The notes under the pieces: model-generated | What the model was told of the DNA's origin: nothing | Seen by the model: the letters and a program-made list of their open reading frames with translations, nothing else | The model's database searches: none | Program-made: the position numbers and the translations under genes | Assembly (NCBI GenBank): GCA_032719365.1 | Contig: CM064867.1 | Span: forward strand, 60,142,601-60,206,600 | Length of the DNA: 64,000 nt | Direction: 5' to 3' | From: Prinsepia uniflora | Lineage: Eukaryota; Streptophyta; Magnoliopsida; Rosales; Rosaceae | In this document: positions 31,429 to 43,530 of the stretch, piece after piece | Layout of the letters: the number at the start of each line of letters is the position of its first letter | Position numbering within the stretch: the stretch's first letter is position 1

Positions 31429-33738
31429 GAAGAGTGGGGTTGGGTTGGATATTTTTATTTTTTTATTTTTTTATTTTAAAATTATAATTTTTAATTGAAA
31501 ATTGGTCTACATGAAGTCCAACTCGAAAAGTTTTTTTTTTTTTCGTTTTTAATTGCCACCTCAAATTTTAACATTTGAAGAATGGATGGTCGGTAATGAG
31601 ATGTTGTGCTTTGATGTTGTGCGTGCCGACGCACATGCATATACTACTATTTGGAATACATTTACACTATCAATTAAGCGGTTAATCCCTGCTGAGGGCA
31701 TACAAGTTTGCAACTCATTGGCTTCAAACTCTCTCCAATTAATTTACTAACTCCAACAAGGGAGTACCAATTAAGTTATTAACCCTTTTACTAATTTGGG
31801 AAAGAGGGGTCTTTAGCTAGCTAGCTAGCACCGCACCAACGTCATTTCGAGGGTTTTGCGATTGTTGTTTTCTTGTTATCACATCAGATCGATGGTGAAT
31901 TTGCAAAGCATCTCGTGGGTTCTAACCAATTAATAATATCAGCATCAGGCTTACATTTTGAAATTCAAACTTAAAGGATTGTCACAAGATAATGAATCCG
32001 TAATTGAATCATATAGAAATATTCAGAAACAGGATGATTGATTGTGAAGGAGGTGAAAATGGTGAACTTGTAAAGATTCCAGATTTGATACTCGGTCGTC
32101 GTTGTTAATCATTCCTTACTTTCCTTTTGCGTACATGACATGCATGTCACATGTTTATGCCTCCGCATTCACAAGGACTTTTTTTCTTTTCTTTTGTACT
32201 CTTAACTTGTTCTAATTTGAACATACGTACGTACCCTACCTAGCCTATCACCTGTCTTTTCATTCTACTACCTCTAGCTACTTAGTAGGGGTTGATTAGG
32301 GTTTCGGTGAATACCATCTCATCTTCAATTCCAATCTCCCATGTGATATGATGACAACTAAATTAGGTGAGAATTAAGTGATATAATGACAACTTAGGTG
32401 AGAATTAAGACCTAATTGGTAAAAAATAATACGCTTTAAATTACTCTTAAATTATCATTGAGAAGTTGAGTAAATGAGATTTCTAGTTATCAATAAATAA
32501 GATGAATAAAAATAATGACGTAAAGGTCACCACCAAATAATTTAGAGTACGTTATAATTTTCTATTCCACAATTTATCACAAATAATTATATTGATATAT
32601 ATAGATATATAACACTATCAATTATATCGATATCATAATGCCCCAATTAATGTCCTCATATTCAAACCACTTTTCTTTTATTTGCTGACTAAAAAAAAGA
32701 CCCTTTTCAAACCCTTTGCTAACTAAAAGAAAGATCCAAATTTCGTTTGTGATCGATCTTAGAGCTCGTCTTATTAGTTTCTCTGAACTGCAGTCGAAAA
32801 GGGAGGGGGTAGAAACATGTAGGTCCGACACCTGTGATTGCGACACTTGTCACTTGATAAGGCGCTTGTACTGGGAGATTAATTAGCTAGCCAGCTAGGA
32901 AATTAAGCTGTTGTATTTTGCTAATTCTAATTAAGATGTGTGTATACATGCATGAGAAGCAATCAATCACTGTGCAGTGGAATCTTAACATGGAATGAGA
33001 TAAGAGTAATTATTCAGAAGTACCGCTTAAAGCATTGGTTTTGGGCACAGGTCCTTATATATTGGTTAATTTAAAGAGTGAATCTTATTAACTAGCTATA
33101 GGATTAATGCTTTATGCATAAAGATGGGGAAACTTTTGCCATTTCATAAAGTTATTCCACTGGCTTTGATTGAGTTTGAAGTACCTAACATGTTCACCCC
33201 CCATTATAACTATCCACATCCGCCACTATCTCCTGCTATTGTTCAATCATTATAATTACTGTCATTACTGTTTTCGTAATTAAAGTTATCATTCACGATT
33301 GAACTAATCCACAAAAGAAAAATGATTTAAAATTTCATTTCTATAAATTTTGTAACCATACACCGCTGTTAAGCATAATTAAATTTATTGACACATTCAG
33401 CTATGATTAACATCGCGGATATGACGCGCCACCAATATACTTTCTAATCACGTAAATTATAATGAAAAAAAGAAAAGAAAGTGTCAGACATTATTTCAGA
33501 TCTATGCTGGAAACATAAAAATGAAAGCGAACGATTACCACTATCGATTGCGTTCGATCATAGATTTGTTTATTTTCTTAGAAATTAGGGTAGTAAAATT
33601 AGTGATGTGTAATTCCATGATGTTAACCAAATCTCATATGAATTGAGTAATAATTGGAGTAATTAGGTTGAAGATTGATTTCTCCATATGCGCGCCTCTC
33701 TTGGCATAGATACAGCTGATGAATTGAGCTATCGTCAC
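31429..33738. other. Intergenic DNA, no gene recognised
   Basis: AT-rich. It begins as the former 3' flank of the H2A.X pseudogene. No ORF of meaningful length, no RNA gene, no complete repeat seen. A run of TAGC units lies near 31816-31828. Confidence 0.5.
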
Positions 33739-33794
33739 CTCTCTCTCTCTCTCTCTCTATTTTTCTCCGTCTCTCTCCCGCTGTCTCTCTCTAG
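33739..33794. repeat. CT microsatellite
   Basis: (CT)n of about ten units followed by interrupted CT-rich sequence. Confidence 0.95.
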
Positions 33795-34547
33795 ATAGCT
33801 GCAATCGATATGAATTATGCATGAATGAGTAAAATGATGCCAGACATGTTTGTCGTTAGGTAACATACAAACGTGTACGAAGATAATAATAATTGCTTCT
33901 CTTTATATATATAATTGTTCTAGTAAGTGCAAAAAGCTTGGAATCAATTGCCCTATCTTTTGCCTGGCCCTGACAATCTTTTATCGGTAGACTTTCCTTC
34001 CTTTTTCATCAAAAGTTTAACCCTTCATTTATGAATGGAGGACGATTAAATCTATAATTATTTTCCATATAAACAATGATATAATCAATACTATTAGTTT
34101 AATTATGACATGTTGGAGTTAGTGCGTAAGCAGAAGCAGCAACAAAGGCATATGGCTCTCATCGTGTATTTGACCAGTGACATACAAGTTTGTCTTTGGT
34201 CCTTCTTCAATGTTCAGATTCTTGACCTGGCCTCTTCATTTCTAACCTTCCCCTTACCGACGACTCAATGGACGAACCAATTAGGCAAGACCAAGAGATG
34301 TAGCTAGATTTGTCGGTTTGCATGAGGTGAGTGCTTTTCTGTTTTGGCAAACAAGGGCTGTGAGTGGTGTGAGAATATTAATTTGGCTTGGCATGGGGCA
34401 GCTGGTCAGTTGGTGACTTGGTGTAGCTGGGGGCTCTTCAAGGACAACTTACCCCACGAATCTCCTTTTCCTTTTTGTTGATAGTGAAGGCCCTTCTCTC
34501 GTTCCTACCGTCGGCAAAACAAGTACACCAATCAGGAGAACACGAAT
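33795..34547. other. Intergenic DNA, no gene recognised
   Basis: AT-rich, no recognisable coding. The open stretch 34110-34307 is short and resembles no family known to me. Confidence 0.45.
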
Positions 34548-35440
34548 TTGGTAACGTCACACAACGACTTAATGGTACATTATTGAGTTTCACATGAACG
34601 CTTAAAAAAAAGTTTGAACGATATATATATATATATATATGTATCGTGTCATTGATAAAAAATGAACGTGAAACCATCACTTACAACTTTGCAGTGATGA
34701 GAAGGAATAGTAAACTTTTGGTTTGTATATATATATAGTGACTTACAAAACCCCTTTTTAATCCAGAGAAATTAGGCCCTCCCTTCTTCCCTTTGATTTG
34801 TCATTGGCATACAAAGTATGCAGGCAAGCCTAACCTTGGGTGCATTCCAGCCCACTTGAAATTATATGAACGAGACTAATTTTTTTTTTCCTTTTAAAAA
34901 AGAACCTATGACAATTTAAGTATTTAATATTTTATTATATTACATAATTATTAAATGTTATTTTTATAAATAAAATATTTATTTTGACCGTATGTATTTA
35001 ATCAATGAAATTTACTCGTATATATCATCAAAATATGATAATAAAAAAAATCATATTAAATTTAGCACACGTCATTTTTTATTTTTGGATTCGTGCCAAC
35101 GTGAAGGATACAAATTTGGATTAATTAAATACACAACAACCCAAAGACTTAGTGTTGAATTTCACACAAGATCTTAAAAGATATATTCCCGTCATTCATA
35201 AAAATTGTTTAGGAAACTGCTCTCTCACAAATAAAGAGAAAGAGTAGTAAACTGTAATGGTTTATCAAAAAAAAAAAAAACCCACTTAATTTTATGTAAG
35301 AGAATGGCCCTCCGTTCATCCCTTTAATCCGTCGGAGTGCACGCACATAAGCTTGGAGAATATTAATTTGGATTAAGTAATGCAACGACTCAATGACTTG
35401 TTATTAAATTTCCAATGAACTTTTAAAAAACAGAAAAGAT
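34548..35440. repeat. Diverged dispersed repeat, about three copies
   Basis: Related segments at about 34548-34625, 35112-35182 and 35366-35440 share the order AATTTGG, CAACGACTYAATG, ATTGAATTTC-like, GAACTTTTAAAA. Two are preceded by a GGCCCTCCCTTC-like box (34774 and 35307). An (AT)10 run lies at 34621-34640. Probably relics of a small element; not identified. Confidence 0.5.
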
Positions 35441-36395
35441 ATATTATCCTTTTTAATTTCCTTCTTTTCTTTTGCATGGTTTTGGACTAAAATGGTGTAA
35501 TGGGCGGGATGATAAGGCTGGCAAAACTCAAATTTAACTCTTTTGGTCTTCTTGATCCGCTTCATTATTATTGTTTTCATTGTCCTTCGGGCCCTATACA
35601 TATCTAGCTACTAATTTTTATTTTTTATTTTTTACCTTCTTTGAAAATTTGGATGATCATCAATCGAGTCCAAATTAACGTCCTGCTACATTACATGTCT
35701 CCTCAACTTCAAGATCTATTAGTTTGTGCCTGATAAAGAAGAGGGTGATTCCATTATAAGCACACATTGGATATCGATCGAATGTATAAAAAAGAATATT
35801 ATTAGACTCTAATATTAATTGATGTTCTATTAGTTATCTTTCTTTGTTGTCCTTGGACTTTACTCAAATGTGAAACAATCTTCAGTCAAATTTTTGAACG
35901 TTCATGTTAAAAGTAAAGGTAGAGATTTAAGTTCACATGATTTTTTTTAACATAAAACGTTCAAAAGAACGAAATGACCATCTATGCACATTTGGTTGGC
36001 AGACTCAAATATTGAAGTTTAATTGGCAACCATTTAGCACACATATTTTAGTAGGTGTGTTTGGTTGATGGAAAACAGCACGGGATTTCATAAGAGTCAA
36101 AATTTTGAAATTCATGTGCATCAATTCTCTTATTTAGATTCATGAATGTTGAAATTTAGAAATTTCCAAAAAAAAAAAAAAATAGGAATTTGATGCCCTA
36201 GGTCCTCACTTTAGATTTCCTACAACGAGGTGTCAATTCCTAATTATCATATTTGTATTTTTAATTTATATATAAACATTAAATTCTATATTTAAAATTT
36301 TATTACATTTTTTTATTATCCAAACAAGAAATTTCGAACATTCGAAAAATTTAATTTCTGTCAATTTACCTTCAGTCTACTAACTATGAATATAA
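35441..36395. other. Intergenic DNA, no gene recognised
   Basis: AT-rich with a poly-A run at about 36168-36181. Nothing further supported. Confidence 0.45.
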
Positions 36396-36840
36396 CACTA
36401 AAGGAAAAGCACTTTGCAGTGTGAGATAGGTTTGTTAGGCAAAAATTGAAATTGGCCAGGCAACTTAAGCTCTAGCGAATCTCCATTGAGCAAAATTCGT
36501 CAACCCGCTGCCATTGGGAATGATGTTGCCCAGCGAAAAAAAGTCTTCGATGGGAAAAATGGCCTGAGGAATCGCGCATGGTTAGTCAAAAAGTTAACGT
36601 ATCCTGCCCGACAAATACAGGGACTTGGCTGGGCAAAATTATTAAACCATGCCTAGCGAGGTAACGTATTTCGCAGGGCAATTGTGACTTTGCCACCAAA
36701 TCTGTTACATATCCCATCCTAAAACTGTAAAAGTCGGATATTATAGTTTGACCAAATGTCCCTAGGGACATCCCTTGTCCTAGAAATTTCTTAGACGTAT
36801 CGTTTTGGGCCATTTTCGTATTTTGAACTAAAGCCCCCTA
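36396..36840. mobile_element. Possible CACTA-like terminus and subterminal region
   Basis: Starts CACTAAAGGAAAAGC and is followed by repeated inverted motifs GCCCAGCGAAAA, GGGCAAAATT, GCCCGACAAATAC and CGCAGGGCAATT, the style of CACTA subterminal DNA. No opposite end or target duplication was found, so it is a fragment at best. Confidence 0.3.
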
Positions 36841-37612
36841 GTTAGTTAGAAATCTTAACTTAAAGAAGTGAAGCCTAATTCATGTACCTTGTTGAGGCCC
36901 AATTGCTCAAGTCCACAATACTTTTTTTATGTCATTCCTTTCCACTTGGAAGTCATTTTCCTCAATGAGAAAGATATTAAAACCGAGAACTCAAAAGCTC
37001 CAAACATGTCCACACCTCCACCATTCGAGTCATGGTAAAATCCATCAAATTTGTGATTTTAACATTTGCTTCACTCTCTAGCTAGTTTCCTAAGAACTCA
37101 AATCTCATTCCTGAGTTTGATACTAAACATGATACGTCCTAGTTTCAGTCCCTACAAGTCGAGTGATAAGAACATTTCTAATGTTGTAGGGCTGTCCCTC
37201 CATTATCCAAGTGACATCAGACAAACTTTAAGAAAGAAATCGCATGTATGTAAGCTTAATCAATTTCTTGAAGGAATTTTAGTGATGAAGTGAAATCCCA
37301 CAACTCAACCTAGAATAGTAATTCAACACTCCTAATGACCAAACGGTTAGACTAATCCTGAATAGAGATAACCAAAGTTATTCGAAGAGTGAAACTCATC
37401 CACGTACTCAACGAGTGAAAGTCACTTAGATGAAAGGTTAAAGATATATCCAAGGGTACAAGCTATAATTTTTCCATGCTAAAATCTTTACTGACCAAGG
37501 CATTATCCTTGTTAGTGATTCCAAATGTTACTTCAGAAGTCTAACTACACAACCCTGTCAAAGGTTAACAATCGATCGTAAAACTTGAAACTTCTTGCAA
37601 GGCTCCAAATCA
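36841..37612. other. Intergenic DNA, no gene recognised
   Basis: Insertion locus of the plus-strand LTR element; the same locus continues at 46286-46543 and 63049-64000. No gene found. Confidence 0.5.
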
Positions 37613-37617
37613 CAACA
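37613..37617. repeat. Target-site duplication CAACA, left
   Basis: Identical to 46281-46285 on the other side of copy A. Confidence 0.92.
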
Positions 37618-38134
37618 TGTAACGACCTGTCCCAAATTCCTAGATTAGATTAGTGACTAATCACGATTAGTGAGGTTAATCGGTGATTAGTTAGGCGAAA
37701 TCGGACGAACGATGCGAAATGACCGTTTTGCCCCTAGTCGTGGCAAAACGTTGACTTTTCAATCGGGCGGTCAAATGGACTTTAACCGATGACCGTTACG
37801 TAGTTCGTGACGTCACGAGTTCATAGATAGGTGGCACGTTCAATTCCGACATTCGAGGAAGAAGTTATGACGTTCGGAAGTTTAGGGGCATTTTGGTAAT
37901 TATGGTTAAAAGGGGCAAATAGTTGACTTTTTGATCGAGAGGTCCGATGGCCGAGGGCCGAAGACCATTACATAGATAAAGACGATACGAATCCATAAAC
38001 AGGCGGCACGTCGAATTCGGATGTTCGACGGCGAAATTACGGTTTACGGAAGTTCGAGGGTACTATTGCACGAATTACGAGACGGTCACACTTTTGGACT
38101 TTAGTGGGGCCCAGATATTTTATGGAGGCCCAAT

Positions 38135-38160
38135 GGATGAGTGACACTTGTCACCCATCC
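38135..38160. repeat. Near-palindrome in 5' LTR of copy A
   Basis: Arms GGATGAGTGACA and TGTCACCCATCC (one mismatched pair) around CT. Same core as at 4613 and 16407; 3' LTR counterpart 44048-44073. Confidence 0.85.
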
Positions 38161-39344
38161 ACTGGACAACACCTTACATACATGCATTTCACCCCTGCCT
38201 TTTTCATTTGGATCAAACCCGAACCCCACCCCCCTTCTTAACCGTGTAAACCGATCTTCCATCCCGATCTTCCATCTTACCCAAACCTCATCATCTGTGG
38301 CTGGAGTGTGAAGGGAATTGAGAGAGGATCGTGAGGTGATGAAGATGGTGGCTGAGGGACGGGCTGAGCTGCCGTGAACGGCGGTGGAGGCCACGGGAAA
38401 CCGAGAGCTCGGTAAGGCCCCATTTTCATTTTAATTTGATTTTGACATTAAGGACCGTATTGGATGATTAGGATGAGTTTGTTGAGGTTGTAGGAAGGTG
38501 TAGAGGGTGGTTTGGACGGCGATGAAGGGCTGAGCAGCCCTGGGTGCAATTGGGAAAATTAAACCGTTTGAACCAGAATCAAACCGTGAGTTTTAGTTAG
38601 TTTCTTCTAGGTTTATTAATTGGAATGGATAGGAAACATTAAATTAGGAATTTTAGGATTGATTGGGATTGAAACGGACGAAAAATGGGGGAAGAATAAG
38701 GTCGGACCGGTCACTCCGGTCCAGGGAACCAATGAACCGACCGGACCGGTTCAGTCGTGAGGTTGAAGAAAACTGTTCACTAGCGCGTGAAGCCCACGCG
38801 CAGCCACTTCAGGCGGCGCGTGGGGGAGCATTGGGGAAAGTTCCAACATGTGAAATCTTCTATTCGATGTAACGAACATTTTGGAACTGGTTTCGAGTCG
38901 ATCGGACACCGTCTCAATGTGTTTCGGGGCATCAGAAGGTTTAGGTCCAGTTTTAAAAATAGTTAGAAAATCGGGAAAATTATGGGACTTCAATGAGAGG
39001 TTAATGAGGCTATTAGTAACCCTCTAAATGAATTTGGACAGGTTTGGGAGTCCCGGTGACGACGATTGACCTTGATTATGGCACGCGTATCGAGGTGCGG
39101 CTTCGGACGGTCTATGAGTGGACCTTGATTTCTAAACTGTGATGCATGCATAAATGTTTTCTATGGATTATGAATATGATTTTATGATGTTGATTTGGAT
39201 GCTTGTGATTTATATGGTTTAACGTATTTCGAGGCGATTTACGTGCTTGCACGTAAATCGAGGTTTTCGGTTTTACACTGATTTTCCATACTTATGGTTT
39301 TGGATATGATTTCATGAAATGGTTTTGGATTTGAAAAGGTAAAC

Positions 39345-39618
39345 TCGGGTTCGAAACCCATTTGATTTACGGAATCGAACCAGAGGCCCAATTGGTTTAC
39401 GATTCGGACCGGAGGTCCAGTTTCTATGTGGATTCGGGCCTAGCGCCCAGTTATGTGTTACAAATGGTTTTACGGGTCATGACGGTTTATGGGAACCGGC
39501 ATGAACCCTTGAAATGGATTTACGGGTCATGACGGTTTATGCGAACCGACATGAACCCATGAAAGGATTTTATGGTTCATGATGGCTTATGCGGGCTGGA
39601 CATGAATCCTTGAAAGGT
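39345..39618 (+). repeat. Array of inverted repeats and three 50-bp tandem units, 5' LTR of copy A
   Basis: Small hairpins such as GGACCGGAGGTCC (39406-39418) and GGGCCTAGCGCCC (39436-39448), then three 50-bp units from 39471, 39521 and 39571 with the core TACGGGTCATGACGGTTTAT. The 3' LTR carries four such units. Confidence 0.85.
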
Positions 39619-40242
39619 TTCAAGAATGATTTCAAAAGGTTTTTCATATGCCATCCTTTATATATGATTGTCTCCTCCGGGGAGGGTCGTTGGCCTGGGT
39701 GGACCCCGGAGTAGTCCCGGAGCACTGACTGAGTGGAGTCGGCCCCCAGTTGGGTTCCTTACTCTCAGGATGGGCATGGTTCGTTACCTTCAAGGAGGGT
39801 CATTGATCTACGGACATTGATCTGGGTGGACCCTGGAGAGACTTGGGTTTGAGACCTCGGTTAGCACACGTGTAGCTTTATTTTACCGTGACAGGTTCTG
39901 GATATGAATATAATGGATAAACATGATTTCAGTTGGTTTGGGAAATTATGTTTTATAATGATAAATGGATTTGGGGCTGAGACCCTAATTATGGTTGTTT
40001 AAACATATGTGTTTGAATAAATGGTTTCGAATGCATGCATGCTTTTTAGTGAAGGGTACAAATGTCTTTATGGAAATGTTTTTATAAACTCTTGTTTTGT
40101 CCACTCACAGCTTTTAATGTTTTAACTGCCCTTCAGGTTGACATCGGATGTGGACTGTAGCAGAGACCGAAATATCACATGCCTCCTCCGGATCCTAGCG
40201 TACTCTGATAGCCCGGGAGGGCAAAGGTCGGAAATATCCCTT

Positions 40243-40263
40243 GTCTGACACTTCGTGTCAGAC
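40243..40263. repeat. Inverted repeat near the PBS end of the LTR
   Basis: Arms GTCTGACAC and GTGTCAGAC around TTC. The GTCTGAC / GTCAGAC pair is found near the equivalent end of every LTR family in the window, with different loop lengths. Confidence 0.85.
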
Positions 40264-40319
40264 GGGAGCAGGGTCATCCCGCACTAATCCCGGGGGGATT
40301 GGGATGGGTCCTGTCAGCG

Positions 40320-40331
40320 TGGTATCAGAGC
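40320..40331 (+). promoter_or_regulatory. Primer binding site, tRNA-Met type (copy A)
   Basis: TGGTATCAGAGC, complementary to the 3' end of initiator tRNA-Met, 3 bases after the 5' LTR. Confidence 0.95.
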
Positions 40332-41948
40332 GAGGCTGGCTCATATCGGAGCTCAGTTAGCTCATATCAGAGCGGGGTTGTCTCTATTGGAGCAACCGTG
40401 GAGCTCTTGGAATGTACGCAGGTCGAGGATGTGATATCTCAAGGGGCTACAGTTCGTGGTCAACCTGATAGTGGGGTGCCGGTACGATAGTTAGTAGGAT
40501 GGAATCGTGATATGTCTTGGTTAGGCACTTGATGCCGGGGTTGCCATAATTATGTCGGGTTTGACAGTGTGGGACCCTATGAATGGATGAACGTATTCGT
40601 ACGTTAGCATTTTGATCGTGAGACGGTTAGTTGGGATCGTCTTTCACGATGTGGTAGGATCGGTTCCGACGACTGGTTGGGAATTCTGACCATCGATGTT
40701 CGGATATTGTTGAGTTAGATGGATTTACTGCTGGGAGCAGTCAGGGTCGTGGTCAGTCAGATTATGGATTGTATTGCAGCTGGCAGTTAGGAGTTGAGTT
40801 CGTGGAACTCTGGTTGAACTTATGGCAGTTGGCAGCCGGATTCGAGGAATCCTAGTTGGACTTACGGTAGGATTGGATTGACGTCTTTTCGATGTCTAGA
40901 CCACAGAGTCGGTCAGATTGTGTAATATACTGCCTTATGCAGTTGGGTTCAGAGTGACTTTAGGCGTGATTGTGGAACCCTACCGTGCGCGTATGGTTCG
41001 GAAAGGTGAGTTGGTGAGTGGTGTGACTTTGACGACTATTCTGATTTGAGTTCGTTAGTCGGTCGAGTCATGTTAGCTTGCATTGGGACTGCACTTCGCA
41101 GTCGAGGTTGTATTTATCGGTTAGACCTAGTTGGTTGTCGTGCTACTTTAGCTGTGATGGATTGTTGGTGCAGCTAAGGTCATGAGCGACCTGGTAGACG
41201 ACATTGGTTGAGTTGAGTTACGACTGGTTAGAGTTTGGTTGGATAGGTTACCAGGGTTGGTACTTGTTGATGGAATCCCTGAGTGGGATACAGAGTATTT
41301 GGTACGGGCGCGTGATTCCGTTGGATGCGGAGTCTTGATCGTGATGTTTGGTCTTTAGGTCTGCACGAGTCTGTGGCAGGCACTACTACCGAGGATGGTT
41401 GTAGTTACGGTTGTTGGGAATTGGGGACGTTCAAGGGACGTTTCATTTTCTCGTATGAGTTGTCAGGGTGACTGTACCCAGAGTTGTTGGGTACGAGGGA
41501 GACAGAGTTTCTCTTATTCGAGCAGAGGTACGGGGTCGTCGCTCGGTATGAGCAAAAATCCAGGGTTGTCAGTTTTGCACACGGTGTGCTAGTGTTAGTG
41601 ATGATGCTTGTGTGCTGATGCTGACAGGTGATGATACTGGTACTAGCGCGGGTGCTGGTACTGGTGATTGTGATGACATTGAGTCACATCCATCGTAATG
41701 GGCATATGTTCGGTATCTGTGGTCCCAGAGTGGATCTCAAATAGAGTTAAATTGGTTAGGGGACACGTGGATGATGTCCGAGTGTGTTGTTTCCAATTTG
41801 GTTGGAACTTCGGAATCGCGAAAGGTTGCGATTGAGGTGACGAGTGGAATGCGGGCTTCCCGCATTAGTAATGAGTATTTTGAAGTTACAGTGAATGAGA
41901 TTTCTCATTTTCTGCTTGGTGGCAGACGATGTTGGATTACGTGGTGTG

Positions 41949-41978
41949 GTGAGTGCAGCGAGTTTTGTTTGCATTCAC
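41949..41978 (+). other. Conserved hairpin in element internal region (copy A)
   Basis: Arms GTGAGTGCA and TGCATTCAC (one G-T pair) inside the block shared with copies B and C. Confidence 0.6.
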
Positions 41979-43510
41979 GTAGGATGAATTTTGATGTCAT
42001 TGTCTTGTATCATTCTTGATGTTTCCTAGGTGGAATGCCAAGGATTGATACGAGGTAATCAATGAGAACCCACAGTCTCGACGTGTCTCGTCGTTGACTG
42101 ATCTATGTAGATATGGGAAATGGTCTAGGACTTTGGACGTTGTGACCATCGGGGATCGTGACGTCTATGGACGGTTGACGTAGTGATGGATCTGGATTGT
42201 GATCTTGATAATCCAGATAGGTGGAGAGTTTATCGCTCTTATCTGGATGTTTGAGTTAAGGATGTTGGGACTGAACTTCTTTTCGAGGTGAATCCCGTAT
42301 GGTATATTACTCAGGTGAGTAGTTTTCCGACGTGGTCGGATATGGTCAGCCTTAGACATGTGTGGATGTTGTGATTGGCTTACCTACGAAGTCAATCAAA
42401 GGGATTGTGCAGGTAACCGATAGGTTCGAATTTGGTGCGTCTGGGTAGACGTGAACGATATTTCGAGTTTTGGAATCAGATAGCTGGATGACGATTCAGG
42501 ATTTGATTTTGGAACTTGAAAGTGGATTTTCTTTTATGAATTTGGGTTCGAAATGGTCATTCCTGATACTAGTCTACGGAATGATGATTTCGGATTCGGA
42601 TTTGGACGTGATTATGGATATGATTTCTGGGTTTGGATTCGGGATTTCTTAGGAAATTGCGGATTCGGATTCGGATTTGGAAATTGATAATGGGTCGGAG
42701 TTTTGATCTGTCTGGTACTGGATTGGACAGATGGACTCCATTATTGAAACATGATTGGCTATGACCTAGACGGTTGTAGGCTGATTGAGGAGTAGATGTA
42801 CGTACTTTGTATGTAGTTCGAGGTACGATACCGAGTGGACTTATGGTGCCTGGTGACGTTATATAGGTTATAACAGTGGTACGTTGGTGAGCATATTGGT
42901 AGTCTGCTTAGTTCCGATACCATTGGATTAGTTGAGATCGTGAACTGGACATTGGATACTGTGCATTGGGTCATGGTATTTCTGATGGGTCTAGTTACAC
43001 ACAGGTCGAGTGTTTGTTGGTAGATGTATACTCAAGTTGAGTAAGTTGGTGGTTAGTGTAACCACAAATGGGTATAGCGTTAGTTTTCGACTAGCGACTG
43101 TCAAGTGGTGACGGTTTGTCGAAGGGGGCAGCTTGGATTGTTGAGTGAGGTCTGATGACTCTCAGTGGGAGCAGACGTCAGGATAGTTAGTGGTTGCGAA
43201 AGGAACCGTCGAGTTGCTTGTGTCAACGAAACGGTAGATTTGACAAGTGGTGTCAATTCGGGACGTATGACTACGATTATTCGACGTTGTCGAGTGTAGT
43301 CGATACGACGTGAGTGTTGGTGGTACGTCTGGGTGCTGCAGACGAGTAAGTAATATTCTGGTTAGTTGGTGTACGAGTGTACACGTGTCGTGAGATCGAA
43401 TTATTTCCTCGAGAAGATTGTGGAATCAGGATAGTTGGTGTTTCGAGAACGAAACTAATTAAGGAGAAAAGAACGGTTGGAGTTAGGTCGGTTGGAATTT
43501 CGAGGACGAA

Positions 43511-43530
43511 ATTAATTAAGGAGGGAAGGT
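43511..43530 (+). promoter_or_regulatory. Polypurine tract of copy A
   Basis: ATTAATTAAGGAGGGAAGGT directly before the 3' LTR, preceded by TTTCGAGGACGAAA, a block also present next to the 3' LTR of the other families here. Confidence 0.9.

Larger units (their letters stand above)
37618..40316 (+). repeat. 5' LTR of copy A
   Basis: 2699 bp, TGTAACGACCTGTCCC ... GGGTCCTGTCA. Contains the near-palindrome at 38135-38160, a GC-rich block with CACGCGCAGCC near 38794, the boxes TGAGTGGAC (39115-39123) and GTCCACTCAC (40099-40108) with ATGCATGC neighbours, the repeat array 39345-39618 between them, and the inverted repeat 40243-40263. Confidence 0.95.
40317..43530 (+). other. Non-coding internal domain of copy A
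   Basis: No retroelement domain in any frame; all open stretches are short. The plus strand is markedly rich in G and T. It contains many short inverted repeats, including GAGTTC-GTG-GAACTC (40796-40810), GGATTC-GAG-GAATCC (40838-40852), ACTGC-CTTAT-GCAGT (40929-40943) and GACTGC-ACTTC-GCAGTC (41087-41103). A block at about 41900-42030 is conserved in copies B and C. Confidence 0.85.

Noticed and set aside
34110..34307. Gln-rich 65-codon open frame
   Set aside because: Short, AT-rich context, no splice or domain support.
38663..38872. Open frame repeated at 44568-44759
   Set aside because: Both are in the LTRs of copy A; no known domain and no conserved start or end between the two.
40320..40331. 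tRNA-Met-like sequence
   Set aside because: Only the 12-base primer site complementary to the tRNA end is present; there is no tRNA gene.
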